From assembly GCF_020510685.1 (NCBI RefSeq), contig NZ_CP075185.1, positions 4,109,001-4,173,000 of the forward strand: 64,000 bases of DNA, read 5' to 3'. The notes beneath the pieces are model-generated. The model saw nothing but the letters and a program-made list of their open reading frames with translations, was not told where the DNA came from and made no database searches. This stretch comes from Dechloromonas denitrificans (GTDB taxonomy: Bacteria > Pseudomonadota > Gammaproteobacteria > Burkholderiales > Rhodocyclaceae). The position numbers and the translations under genes were made by a program. Shown here piece by piece: positions 16,582 to 25,642 of the stretch (position 1 is the first letter of the stretch; each line of letters opens with the position of its first letter).

Positions 16582-19204
16582 AGCCCAAGCTGCCCCGGCC
16601 GCCGCGCCAACCGCCGCGGCGCCCCTTGCGGCCGCCCAGCCGGGCAGCCGCCGAGGTCTGGCGCTCGTCCTCATGGTGGCGTCCGGCGGCGCCGCGCTCG
16701 GCTACCAGATCGTCTGGACACAGCAAAGTGCGCTATGGCTGGGCCACGAATCGGCGGCCGTGCTGGCCGTCGTCGCTGCTTTTTTCGGCGGCCTGGCCCT
16801 CGGCGCCTTGCTGCTTGGCCCGCGTATCGAGGGCAGTGCCCGGCCAGCGCGCTGGTATGCCGGCTGCGAAGCGGCCATCGGCCTGTGGAGCCTGGCGCTG
16901 GTCTTCCTGCTGGGGCCGATCAGCGGATCACTTCTCGATCTGATCGGCGCCCAACCATCGCCGGCCTGGCACTGGGCGGTGGCTTTCTTCGGCACCTTCC
17001 TGCTCCTGTTGCCGGCCACCGCACCGATGGGCGCGACGCTGCCAGCCATGGAGCGGGTCTTGGCCAGGATGGCCGGGCAAGGCACGCCGATCGCGGCGCT
17101 CTACGCCGGCAACACCTTGGGCGCGGTGCTCGGCGTACTCGGTGCTGCCTTCTGGCTAATCCCGGCCGTCGGCCTGATCATCACCGCGGGCTTTTGCGCC
17201 TTGCTCAATCTGCTTTGCGCCGTACTGGCGATGAAGCTTTTTGCCGAACCCGACTGCCGCGCCCCGGCAACCCAGACGGCGAAAGCAAGCGGGGCCTTGC
17301 TCTGGCTCGCCGCCACCGGCCTGCTCGGCATTGGCTACGAGGTACTGGTCGTCCGGGTGCTCAGCCAGGTCGCGGAAAATACCGTTTACACCTTCGCCAT
17401 TCTGCTGGCGGTGTATCTGGTTGGCACGGCGCTTGGCGCCGCCGCCTATGACCGCTGGTTGCCGCGCTGCCAGGCAATCGGCATGGACCGCTTACGCGAC
17501 CGCTTGCTGCGCGGGCTGGCAGCAGCCTGCCTGCTAGGCATCCTGAGCCTGGCCGCCGCCGAAACATTGAAGGCCGCTGCCCTGAACATTCTGGGCAACG
17601 GCATGGCGGCCGCCCTGGCCGCCGAAACCATGCTGGCGATTGCGGCCTTCCTGCTCCCGACCATCGCGATGGGCGCCCTCTTCAGCCATCTCGGCACCGC
17701 GGCAAGGGCTGCCGGCATCAGTTTTGCCCGCGCCCTTGGCGTCAATACGCTGGGCGCCGCCATCGCCCCCCCGCTGTTCGGCGTCCTGCTGCTGCCGCTT
17801 GGACCAAAATTCGTGCTCCTGCTCGTCGTTGCCGGCTATCTTGCCCTGTCGACTCGGCGCGCCTGGGCCGCGCCATCGCATTGGCCGACCGCCGGCGCAG
17901 CGCTGACCCTGGCCGTGCTGGCGCCTTCCCTGGCGATCATCGACATTCCCGAAGGCGGCCGACTGCTCAGTCATGTCGAGGGACCGCTGGCAACGGTGAG
18001 CATCGTCGAGGACGCCAACGGCGTCGATCGCCTGCACATCAACAACCGGCAACAGGAGGGCAGTAGCGCCACCCGGCTCGCCGATGCCCGCCAGGCCATA
18101 CTGCCGCTGCTCCTTCACCCGGCGCCCCGGCGCGCCCTCTTTCTCGGACTGGGTACCGGCATCACCGCCTACTCGGCCACCGGCGACCCTCAGCTTGAGG
18201 TCGATGCGGTGGAACTGTTGCCCGAGGTCATCGACGCCTCGGCCCACTTCACCCGCATGATCGATGGCGATCCGGCCCGCCTGCACTTGATGACTGCGGA
18301 CGCCCGGCGTTTCGTCCGCACCAGCCGCGCCAGCTACGACCTGATCGTCTCGGACAACTTCCATCCGGCGCGCAGCGGCTCCGGATCGCTTTATACCGTC
18401 GAACATTTCCGCGCCGTTCACGACCGGCTGGCGCCCGGGGGGCTGTTCTGCCAGTGGCTGCCCCTGCATCAACTCGACCTCGACACACTGCGCAGCATCG
18501 TTCGCGCCTTCCAGAGCGTTTATCCGAACAGCTGGGCGATACTGGCCACCAACAGCCTGGAAACCCCGGTTATCGGACTGGTCGCCCGCCAGGATGGCGC
18601 GCCGATCGATCTGACCGAGGTTCGCCAACGGCTGGCCGCTACGGCGACGTCGCTCAATCCACTGGCTTTCGGGATCAACGACGAGCTGGCGCTGCTCGGC
18701 AGCTTCATCGCCGGCCCGGGCAGCCTCACCCGCTTTGCCGGCAACGCCCCGCTCAATACCGACGACCATCCGGTCGTTGCCTATCGCGCCCCCCGCCTCA
18801 CCTATGCGCCCGACTCGCTGCCCCGCGATCGGCTGATCGCCTTGCTGCACGAACTCGAGATCAGCCCCGACGAACTCCTCGCCGCGCCTCGCGAATCCGC
18901 CGAGACCACCCGCCTGGCGGCCTACTGGGCCGCCCGCAATCGCTTCATCGAAGCGGGTCGCAATGTCCAGCCGATGGCGGATGTGCGGCGCATGCTGGGG
19001 CAGGTGCGCGAACCGCTGCTTGCCATCCTGCGCACCAGCCCCGACTTCCGTCCCGCCTACGATCCGCTGCTGCGCATGGCCGGCGCCCTGAGTCGCGTCG
19101 ATGTCGCCGCTGCCCGCGCCCTGCTGCATGATCTGCAGCAGGCCCAGCCGGCCCGCCCGGAAGCGGCACAGGCCTTGCACGAGCTGGGCGGAGCGACGAG
19201 ATGA
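16574..19204 (+). CDS. Fused polytopic membrane / spermidine-synthase-like protein
   Basis: An 876-residue protein with a GTG start at 16574 overlapping the previous gene. Residues about 28-430 form ten or more membrane helices (first MVASGGAALGYQIVWTQ). A Rossmann aminopropyltransferase-like domain spans about 440-690, with LFLGLGTGITAYSA, acidic VDAVELLPEVID, and DLIVSDNFHPARSGSGSLYT. About 180 further residues follow. Spermidine synthases move aminopropyl groups from decarboxylated SAM; in these membrane fusions the true substrate is not known. The TonB receptor and TonB downstream make a transported small molecule, possibly a metallophore, an attractive but unproven product. Confidence 0.85.
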   Translation: MAEAQAAPAAAPTAAAPLAAAQPGSRRGLALVLMVASGGAALGYQIVWTQQSALWLGHESAAVLAVVAAFFGGLALGALLLGPRIEGSARPARWYAGCEAAIGLWSLALVFLLGPISGSLLDLIGAQPSPAWHWAVAFFGTFLLLLPATAPMGATLPAMERVLARMAGQGTPIAALYAGNTLGAVLGVLGAAFWLIPAVGLIITAGFCALLNLLCAVLAMKLFAEPDCRAPATQTAKASGALLWLAATGLLGIGYEVLVVRVLSQVAENTVYTFAILLAVYLVGTALGAAAYDRWLPRCQAIGMDRLRDRLLRGLAAACLLGILSLAAAETLKAAALNILGNGMAAALAAETMLAIAAFLLPTIAMGALFSHLGTAARAAGISFARALGVNTLGAAIAPPLFGVLLLPLGPKFVLLLVVAGYLALSTRRAWAAPSHWPTAGAALTLAVLAPSLAIIDIPEGGRLLSHVEGPLATVSIVEDANGVDRLHINNRQQEGSSATRLADARQAILPLLLHPAPRRALFLGLGTGITAYSATGDPQLEVDAVELLPEVIDASAHFTRMIDGDPARLHLMTADARRFVRTSRASYDLIVSDNFHPARSGSGSLYTVEHFRAVHDRLAPGGLFCQWLPLHQLDLDTLRSIVRAFQSVYPNSWAILATNSLETPVIGLVARQDGAPIDLTEVRQRLAATATSLNPLAFGINDELALLGSFIAGPGSLTRFAGNAPLNTDDHPVVAYRAPRLTYAPDSLPRDRLIALLHELEISPDELLAAPRESAETTRLAAYWAARNRFIEAGRNVQPMADVRRMLGQVREPLLAILRTSPDFRPAYDPLLRMAGALSRVDVAAARALLHDLQQAQPARPEAAQALHELGGATR

Positions 19205-19287
19205 AGGAAATCACAGCCAAGTTGTCCGGTATGGCGGATGACGAACTAGTTGTTGGATTCAATCCGGTGGCGGTTGCACCAGATTGA
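19201..19287 (+). CDS. Candidate 28-residue small ORF, translationally coupled
   Basis: The ATG overlaps the stop of the membrane/spermidine-synthase gene by the ATGA pattern used throughout this region, which is the main reason to list it. The product begins MKEITAKLSGMADDELVVGF and ends VAVAPD; it is soluble, acidic in the middle and has no Cys. I do not recognise it. It could be a small regulator, a peptide precursor acted on by the neighbouring 2OG oxygenase, or a chance ORF left by a truncated gene. Confidence 0.35.
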   Translation: MKEITAKLSGMADDELVVGFNPVAVAPD

Positions 19288-19326
19288 ATTGAAAATTCAG
19301 ACGAACCAGGAGGGCCGGACAACCGG

Positions 19327-19361
19327 TTTTTTTTAACGATGCGATTAAGACGATTTTTTTT
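19327..19361 (+). repeat. Two T8 homopolymer tracts around the TonB receptor start
   Basis: One run of eight T lies between the AGGAGGG ribosome-like site (19308-19314) and the ATG at 19339. A second run of eight T (19354-19361) lies inside codons 6-8 of the receptor. A small hairpin CCGG-ACAA-CCGG (19315-19326) separates the first tract from the AGGAGGG. Slippage in the second tract would shift the receptor out of frame, and in the first would change start-site spacing. Confidence 0.55.
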
Positions 19362-21405
19362 CATTTCATACACCGCGTCGCTCTGCCTCTGCGCCTGGGC
19401 GGACGAAGCCAAACTCCTGTCGCCAGTGGAGGTGCGCGCCAGCAGCGAGAATCTGCTGGGCGAGGCGGCGGCCGGCAGCGAAGGCGTGGTCTCCAGCCAG
19501 CGCCTGCAAGCCGTTCCGATACTGCGACCGGGCGAGGTGCTCGAAATGGTGCCCGGCCTGATCGTTACCCAGCACGCCGGGGACGGCAAGGCCAACCAGT
19601 ATTTCCTGCGCGGCTTCAACCTCGACCACGGCACCGACTTCGCCACCTCCGTCGGCGGCATGCCGGTCAATATGCCCAGTCATGCCCATGGCCAAGGCTA
19701 TACCGACCTGAATTTCCTGATCCCCGAACTCGTCGACCGGATGCGCTTCCGCAAGGGCCCCTATTACGCCGAAGAGGGCGACTTTTCGTCAGCCGGGACG
19801 GCCCATATCGACTATGTCCGCAAGCTCGACGGCACGCTGGGGCAGATTACTGTCGGCCAGCACGGCTATGCCCGCAGTCTGCTGGCCGGGTCGCCGACCA
19901 TCGGCAACGGCAATCTGCTCTATGCCCTCGAGTGGTTCCACAACGACGGCCCCTGGGAAGTCCACGAGAATTACCGCAAGCTCAACGGCGTCCTGAGTTA
20001 TAGCCAGGGCAGTCGCAACGATGGCTTCTCGGTGACCGGCATGGCCTATCGCGGCACCTGGACATCGACCGACCAAGTCGCGCAACGGGCGATCGACAGC
20101 GGCCTGGTCAATCGTTTCGGCAGCCTGGACCCGACGACGGGCGGTGAAACCTATCGCTACAGCATGTCTGGCGAATGGGCGACGCGCGGCCAGGACAGCC
20201 AGAGCAAGGCCAACGTCTGGTGGCTGAGGTCCGGCCTCGACCTGTGGTCCAACTTTCAGTATTGCCTGAATGACATCGCGGCTACCGGCAGTTGCGCCAC
20301 GGGTGACCAGTTCAAGCAGTCGGAGCGCCGTCAAGCCGCCGGCTTCGCCGCATCCCACGCCATCTTCAGCCGCTGGGGCGGCCTCGATGTAGAAAATTCG
20401 TTCGGAATTCAGGGGCGACATGACCGTTTGAATCCGGTCGCCCTCTACGCCACCCAGTCAAGGAACGTCCTGAGTACCGTGCGGGAAGACGACATCAGCC
20501 AGACCAGCCTTGCCCTGTGGGCCCAGAACGAGATCCGCTGGCTGCCCTGGCTGCGTTCCATTGGCGGGCTGCGGGGCGACACGGCCAACTTCAAGGTCAA
20601 CTCCAATCTGGCTGCCAATTCGGGCAAAGCCAGCGACCAGATGCTGACCCCGAAGTTTTCCCTGATTTTCGGGCCATGGCGCAACAGCGAGCTCTACCTC
20701 AGCTACGGTCATGGCTTTCACTCCAACGACGCTCGCGGCACCACCATCCAGGTCGACCCGGCCGATGGCGTGACACCGGCCGATCGGGTCAAGCCGCTGG
20801 TTCGCACCAAGGGCCACGAAGTCGGCATTCGCAGCGAGCCGCTGGCCGGCTGGCAGACGACGCTCTCCTTGTGGCAACTCGACGCCGCGTCCGAACTGCT
20901 GTTCGTCGGCGATGCCGGAACGACCGAGCCCTCCCGGCCGTCCCGCCGCCGGGGGCTGGAATGGACCAATCTCTACACACCGACCGCCTGGCTGGCCATC
21001 GATGCCGATTTTTCCTGGTCGCAGGCCCGCTTCCGTGATTTCGATGCGACCGGCGACCATATTCCCGGCGCCGTCACCACCACCGCCAATCTGGGCATGA
21101 CCGTCGATGACATCGGCCCGTGGTACGGGGCGCTGCGCTTGCGCTACTTTGGTCCGCGCCCGCTGATCGAGAACAACTCGGTACGTTCCTCTGCTTCTAC
21201 CCTGGCCAACCTGCGCCTGGGCTACAAGTTCGACCGGCAGACCAGGCTGGCTGTGGACGTCTATAACCTGTTTGACCGCAAGGTGAGCGACATCGAGTAC
21301 TGGTACGACTCGCAGTTGCCCGGTGAAACAGCCCCCGCTTCCGACCGTCACGTGCACCCCACGGAGCCGCGCAGCCTGCGCCTGACCCTGTCCTACCTGT
21401 TTTGA
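19339..21405 (+). CDS. TonB-dependent outer-membrane receptor
   Basis: A 688-residue receptor. A signal peptide (FFFISYTASLCLCAWA) precedes a TonB-box-like LLSPVEVRAS, then the plug domain (about 50-160: RPGEVLEMVPGLIVTQHAGDGK, YFLRGFNLDHGTDFA) and a 22-strand-type barrel ending in the terminal aromatic LTLSYLF. Conserved His residues in NMPSHAHGQGYTDLNF could take part in ligand or metal binding. The substrate is unknown. The gene for its own TonB follows with a 1-base TGATG overlap, and membrane/spermidine-synthase and oxygenase genes precede it, suggesting a dedicated uptake route. AGGAGGG is 24 bases before the ATG, further than normal. Confidence 0.88.
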   Translation: MRLRRFFFISYTASLCLCAWADEAKLLSPVEVRASSENLLGEAAAGSEGVVSSQRLQAVPILRPGEVLEMVPGLIVTQHAGDGKANQYFLRGFNLDHGTDFATSVGGMPVNMPSHAHGQGYTDLNFLIPELVDRMRFRKGPYYAEEGDFSSAGTAHIDYVRKLDGTLGQITVGQHGYARSLLAGSPTIGNGNLLYALEWFHNDGPWEVHENYRKLNGVLSYSQGSRNDGFSVTGMAYRGTWTSTDQVAQRAIDSGLVNRFGSLDPTTGGETYRYSMSGEWATRGQDSQSKANVWWLRSGLDLWSNFQYCLNDIAATGSCATGDQFKQSERRQAAGFAASHAIFSRWGGLDVENSFGIQGRHDRLNPVALYATQSRNVLSTVREDDISQTSLALWAQNEIRWLPWLRSIGGLRGDTANFKVNSNLAANSGKASDQMLTPKFSLIFGPWRNSELYLSYGHGFHSNDARGTTIQVDPADGVTPADRVKPLVRTKGHEVGIRSEPLAGWQTTLSLWQLDAASELLFVGDAGTTEPSRPSRRRGLEWTNLYTPTAWLAIDADFSWSQARFRDFDATGDHIPGAVTTTANLGMTVDDIGPWYGALRLRYFGPRPLIENNSVRSSASTLANLRLGYKFDRQTRLAVDVYNLFDRKVSDIEYWYDSQLPGETAPASDRHVHPTEPRSLRLTLSYLF

Positions 21406-22037
21406 TGGCATCCACGCTACGCCTTGCCCTATGTGCCTCCGCCGCCCTTCACTTGGGGATGGCGGTGGCCGTGCACGCTCCGGAGCAAGCCGTCCGCACT
21501 TTGCCCGTCCTGACAGCCAGCTTGGGAACTGCGCCGAACCAGGCGGCTATGCCGGCGTCGCCTTCCCGTCCTGTCGTCCGGGAGCGGCAGCCAGACATGT
21601 CGGAGCAGAACAGCCGGCGAATGGCCAATGCCGCGCCACGCCTGACAAGCGCCGGGCCGTCGGCAGCGGCCTTGCCCACCAGTTCCGGGGCGGATGTTCC
21701 GGTCCTTGACGGCCCCTTGCCGGCAGGCGCCGTCGCCTCGGCGGCACCCGCCCCTCTGGAACTGCCCCGGTTTGACGCGGCCTACCTGGCCAATCAGCCA
21801 CCGGCCTATCCGCCCTCGGCTCGCCGTCGGGGAAGCGAGGGCACGACGATTGTCGAAGCGCGGGTTGGACTAGCGGGAGAGGCGCGCGACGTCAAACTGG
21901 CGGTCAGCGCCGGCGATGAAGCCCTTGACCGGGCGGCCATGGAAGCGGTTCGAACCTGGCGCTTTGTGCCGGCACGTCGGGGCGATCAGTTGATCGAAGC
22001 TTCAGTCCGCATCCCGCTCGTCTTTCGGCTGAATTGA
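21405..22037 (+). CDS. TonB-family energy transducer
   Basis: A 210-residue protein with one N-terminal membrane anchor (LALCASAALHLGMAVAVHA), a Pro/Ala-rich periplasmic linker and a C-terminal TonB domain (PPAYPPSARRRGSEGTTIVEARV, then ALDRAAMEAVRTWRFVPAR). The ATG overlaps the receptor stop (TGATG). It would couple proton motive force to the receptor encoded upstream; ExbB/ExbD are not in the window and must come from elsewhere. A small CCGGG-AAA-CCCGG hairpin lies in the 40-base gap to the convergent FHA gene. Confidence 0.87.
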   Translation: MASTLRLALCASAALHLGMAVAVHAPEQAVRTLPVLTASLGTAPNQAAMPASPSRPVVRERQPDMSEQNSRRMANAAPRLTSAGPSAAALPTSSGADVPVLDGPLPAGAVASAAPAPLELPRFDAAYLANQPPAYPPSARRRGSEGTTIVEARVGLAGEARDVKLAVSAGDEALDRAAMEAVRTWRFVPARRGDQLIEASVRIPLVFRLN

Positions 22038-22076
22038 CTTCGCCGGAGCCCCGCTGACGAACCGGGAAACCCGGCT

Positions 22077-22775
22077 TCAGACGCGTTCGGCAAGCCCGCC
22101 GAGACGGAAGTGCAGACGGTAACCGGCGACCTCGATCTGGTCGCCGTCACTCAAGGCGTAGGGCGCGCCATTGATCGCCCGTTGATTGACGCGGGGAAAG
22201 CGAGCCCCTTCGACGTGCGTCAGAAAATAACCCAGCGGTCGCCGGCTGATCACGGCGAGCTGCTCCCCGGGAATCCCGAAGGTGGTGACGACGCGATCCA
22301 GGCCGACACATTCACCGATCACATGGCGCCCCTGCCCGGCCAGCACCTTGACCCGCCCTTCCGGCCACAAGGCGCGGGCCGGGCGCAAGGCGGGGATGAC
22401 GAAGGCCGGCGCATGGGCCGCTGGCTGGCCGGTCTGCGGCAGCGCCTTGATCAGCATCGTGCGTTCGAGATCGACCTCGGCCGACTTGCGCGTGTTCAGA
22501 TAGCACAACCGGTGGGCACCGAGCTCGATGACGTCGCGGTGATGCAGGATCTGCCGCTGCAGCGGACAGCCATTGACCGAACTGCCGTTGCTGCTGCCCA
22601 GATCCTCGACGATGTGATCCTCGCCGAAGCAGACGATGCGGGCATGTTCGCGGCTGAGCAGCGCATCGTTGATGACGATGTCGTTGCCGCTGTCGCGCCC
22701 GATGCTGAGGGTGGTCTGGTCGATAAAATACTGGTTCAGCAGGTTGCCGTTCAGACTCAATACCAGTTTGGCCAA
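22077..22775 (-). CDS. Double FHA-domain phosphothreonine-binding protein
   Basis: A 232-residue cytoplasmic protein with two FHA folds. The first (about 20-95) has the full motif set SIGRDSGNDIVI, SREHARI and DLGSSNGSSVNG. The second (about 140-225) is more degenerate (RVNQRAINGAPYALSDGDQIEV). FHA domains bind phosphothreonine peptides. The PP2C phosphatase gene lies 17 bases upstream and a Ser/Thr kinase is divergent, so this is the reader of that module. Confidence 0.92.
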   Translation of the reverse strand: MAKLVLSLNGNLLNQYFIDQTTLSIGRDSGNDIVINDALLSREHARIVCFGEDHIVEDLGSSNGSSVNGCPLQRQILHHRDVIELGAHRLCYLNTRKSAEVDLERTMLIKALPQTGQPAAHAPAFVIPALRPARALWPEGRVKVLAGQGRHVIGECVGLDRVVTTFGIPGEQLAVISRRPLGYFLTHVEGARFPRVNQRAINGAPYALSDGDQIEVAGYRLHFRLGGLAERV

Positions 22776-22792
22776 GATCGTTTCTCCGCAGT

Positions 22793-23614
22793 CTAGGAAG
22801 CCAGCCAGCCGAACAGGCGGGCGAGCCAGCCGGGCCGGGCGACCGCCGGCTGGCCATCGAGCACACGGACCAGCGCCAGCGAAATATTGTCGTAGCCGCC
22901 ATTGTCGTTGGCCAGCTGGACCAGGTGGCTGGCGGCCAGCGGCAGGTTGGTCTGCAGCGAATCGACAATCAGCTCGATATCGTCTTCTTCAACCAGATCG
23001 CTCAGGCCGTCGGTGCACAACAGGAAAATATCGCCGCTGCTCACCCGCTCTTCCTGCAGATGCACCGAGACGCTCGGGCCGATGCCGAGGGCCTGGGTCA
23101 CCAGATGGCGGTTGTGCGACTCACGGGCATCCTCGATGGCGATCACGCCGAGTTCGACCTGATCGTGGAGCAGCGAATCGTCACGCGTCAGCAGTTGCAG
23201 CCGGCCGTCGCGCAGGCGGTAGATGCGCGAGTCGCCGACGTGCAGCAAGGCCATGCTGCGGCCGTGCAAAAGGACCATGGCCAGCGTCGTACCCATCCCG
23301 GCACAGCCGGTCTGCTGGCGGGCGGCGGTGTAAACGGCCCGGTTCGCCTCGGCGATGATCTGCTCGGCGAACTGCAGCGGCATCGGTTGCCGTGCTCCGG
23401 CGCGAAACTGGCTGATCTTGGCCGGCAAGCGCTCCATCAGGATGTCGAGGGCCATGCGGCTGGCCACCTCGCCGGCACGGTGGCCGCCCATCCCGTCGGC
23501 AATCACGGCAATGCCATGCTCGCCATCGACGGCGACGGCATCCTCGTTGAGCGTACGGACCCGACCGGTATCGGACAGGCAGGCAAGTTCAAGACGATGA
23601 TGGAGGCGATTCAA
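22793..23614 (-). CDS. PP2C-family protein phosphatase
   Basis: About 273 residues from a TTG at 23614, giving the N-terminus LNRLHHRLELACLSDTGRV common to bacterial PP2C enzymes; upstream in-frame starts run into the divergent kinase. Metal motifs are VRTLNEDAVAV, VIADGMGGHRAGE, LLHVGDSRIYRLRDG, LLCTDGLSDLV and ANDNGGYDNISLAL. It should dephosphorylate Ser/Thr targets of the kinase encoded next door. The C-terminus ends with a short hydrophobic tail (WLARLFGWLAS). Confidence 0.9.
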   Translation of the reverse strand: MNRLHHRLELACLSDTGRVRTLNEDAVAVDGEHGIAVIADGMGGHRAGEVASRMALDILMERLPAKISQFRAGARQPMPLQFAEQIIAEANRAVYTAARQQTGCAGMGTTLAMVLLHGRSMALLHVGDSRIYRLRDGRLQLLTRDDSLLHDQVELGVIAIEDARESHNRHLVTQALGIGPSVSVHLQEERVSSGDIFLLCTDGLSDLVEEDDIELIVDSLQTNLPLAASHLVQLANDNGGYDNISLALVRVLDGQPAVARPGWLARLFGWLAS

Positions 23615-23670
23615 GCTGTTCGACCGGAAAGCCGGCGGGAGAAGGGAAGTGGCGCAAAATATAGCACATC

Positions 23671-25131
23671 GTGAGCGCCTTTCTTGACAGCTACGACCCA
23701 ACAACCCAATATCCGGCATTGTCCTTGCATGCCCCGCCCGCCTCTATCCCGATGTCACTTGCGCAACTAGGTCGCTTCAAAATCACCGGAACGCTCGGAC
23801 GGGGTGCCATGGGCACCGTCTACCGGGCGCACGATCCGCTGATCGATCGCACGGTGGCGATCAAGACGGTGGCCTGCAACGGCCTGTCGCGCGAGGAGGC
23901 CGAGGCTTTCGAACAGCGTTTCTACCTCGAAGCGAAGTCGGCCGGCCGACTCAATCATCCGAACATCGTGACCATCCACGACGTCGGGCGGAGCGACGAC
24001 CTGGCCTACATCGCCATGGAGTTTCTCAACGGCCAGACGCTGCGCGACATACTCGATTCGGGCCTGACCATGCCAGCCGAGCGCTGCGCCGAAATCGCCG
24101 CCGAGGTCGCCGACGGACTGGCTTTCGCCCATGCCAACGAGGTCGTGCATCGCGACATCAAGCCGGCCAACATCATGGTTCTCGACAACGGCGCGGTGAA
24201 GATCGCCGACTTCGGCGTGGCACTGATCCCGAGCGGTTCGCTGACCGTCTCCGGGACGGCCTTCGGTTCGCCGAAATACATGTCGCCGGAACAGGTCACC
24301 GGGCAAAAGGCCGACGGCCGCTCGGATGTGTTCTCGCTCGGCGTCGTGCTCTACGAAATGCTGGCCGGGCGGCCACCGTTCGCCGGCGACAATGTGAACG
24401 CGATCCTCTATCAGGTACTCAACAGCGCCCCGCCGCTGCCCTCCAGCTACCACCCGAATCTGCCGCAGGGTTTCGACCGCATCGTCGCACGCGCTCTGGC
24501 CAAGGACCCGGACAAGCGTTTCCAGAGTGCGGCCGAGATGGCCAGCGCGCTGCGCAAGTATCGTCGCCTCGCCAAAATGGCCCAGAAGAAGCCGGCCGCC
24601 GCTACCTCGACCCGCCCGGCACAGCCCGGCGATGCGACCGTACCGCTGAAAACCTTGAAAGCCGGGAAGACCACCCGGTCAGCCTGGCCGCAACGCGTCC
24701 TGCGCTTCGGCCTGCCGCTGCTCGGGCTGGCCGTGCTGGCCGGCTGGCTGCTCCGCCAGCCGACGGAACAGCCGCAACTGGCCGCCGCCATAGCGGAGAA
24801 CACGACGCAACAAACCCCGGACAAGGCACCGTCGACGCCGCCCCCGGCCAGCGCACCAGCAGCCCTTACCGCCACGGCGCCGCTCGAAGCCGTCCCGCCG
24901 GTCGCCACCGCCCCGGTTGAAGCCAACGGGCGCATCCGGCTGGCAATCGCCCCGTGGGGCGAAGTCTATGTCGACGGCAAAATGGCCGGCGTCACGCCGC
25001 CACTAACCGAACTGCTGCTGCCGCCGGGCAAGCACCGCATCGAAATCCGCAATGCCGACTTCGCGCCGCATCGCCGAAATATCGATCTGGCCGCCGACGC
25101 CAACCTTCGCATCAAACACAAATTCGAATGA
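23671..25131 (+). CDS. Transmembrane Ser/Thr protein kinase with PEGA domain
   Basis: A 486-residue Hanks-type kinase. The glycine loop is LGRGAMGTVYRAHD, the catalytic loop VVHRDIKPANIM, the metal motif IADFGVAL and the activation end SPKYMSPEQ. A Pro/Ala linker surrounds one membrane helix (LRFGLPLLGLAVLAGWLL, about 345-362). The outer part ends in a PEGA domain (APWGEVYVDGKMAGVTPPL). The GTG at 23671 and an ATG at 23752 are both possible starts, with no clear ribosome site for either. Kinase, PP2C and FHA together match the threonine-phosphorylation switch known for type VI secretion. Confidence 0.9.
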   Translation: MSAFLDSYDPTTQYPALSLHAPPASIPMSLAQLGRFKITGTLGRGAMGTVYRAHDPLIDRTVAIKTVACNGLSREEAEAFEQRFYLEAKSAGRLNHPNIVTIHDVGRSDDLAYIAMEFLNGQTLRDILDSGLTMPAERCAEIAAEVADGLAFAHANEVVHRDIKPANIMVLDNGAVKIADFGVALIPSGSLTVSGTAFGSPKYMSPEQVTGQKADGRSDVFSLGVVLYEMLAGRPPFAGDNVNAILYQVLNSAPPLPSSYHPNLPQGFDRIVARALAKDPDKRFQSAAEMASALRKYRRLAKMAQKKPAAATSTRPAQPGDATVPLKTLKAGKTTRSAWPQRVLRFGLPLLGLAVLAGWLLRQPTEQPQLAAAIAENTTQQTPDKAPSTPPPASAPAALTATAPLEAVPPVATAPVEANGRIRLAIAPWGEVYVDGKMAGVTPPLTELLLPPGKHRIEIRNADFAPHRRNIDLAADANLRIKHKFE

Positions 25132-25625
25132 AGCCATTGCCGATGTCACCCCTCCACCCTTCCCCGCTGCGCAGTGCCCTGAGCCTGCTTGCCCTGGTAT
25201 TTTTGTGTGCCGCTTGCTCCGCCCCGACGACCAAGGATAGCGAAACGCCTGCCGCCCGGACCGCGAAGGAATCCCGCGCGGACACCAGGGACGGCAGCGC
25301 GCCGGCGGTACCGCTCGACAAGGCACAGCAGGAACTGGCCAGCGGCATCGCCAGCTACGAGAACGGCACCTACAAAACCTCCGCCCGACAACTGCAGGCG
25401 GCGCTCACCCTCGGCCTTGAAGCCCCCGGCGACCAGGCCAAAGCGCACAAATACCTGGCTTTCATGCACTGCGTCAGCCAACGGAGCAAACCGTGTCGCG
25501 ATGAGTTCGCCAAGGCCCTCGCCGCCGACCCGGCCTTCAACCTGACCCCGGCCGAAGCCGGCCATCCGAGCTGGGGGCCGGTTTTCCGCAAGCTCAAGGC
25601 AGCCGGCAAACCCGCTACGAAGTAA
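25128..25625 (+). CDS. TssQ-like T6SS-associated lipoprotein with TPR-like repeat
   Basis: A 165-residue protein whose ATG overlaps the kinase stop (ATGA). The signal peptide ends LLALVFLCAACS; the lipobox is imperfect (Cys at -3). The mature part has a TPR-like helical segment (LASGIASYENGTYKTSARQL, HKYLAFMHCVSQRSKPCRDEF), as in TssQ-family lipoproteins, with a likely disulfide between the two Cys of CVSQRSKPC. Assignment to TssQ is from recall of the pattern. No T6SS structural genes are present here. Confidence 0.68.
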   Translation: MKPLPMSPLHPSPLRSALSLLALVFLCAACSAPTTKDSETPAARTAKESRADTRDGSAPAVPLDKAQQELASGIASYENGTYKTSARQLQAALTLGLEAPGDQAKAHKYLAFMHCVSQRSKPCRDEFAKALAADPAFNLTPAEAGHPSWGPVFRKLKAAGKPATK

Positions 25626-25642
25626 GGCTCAACGCCAGCCAG

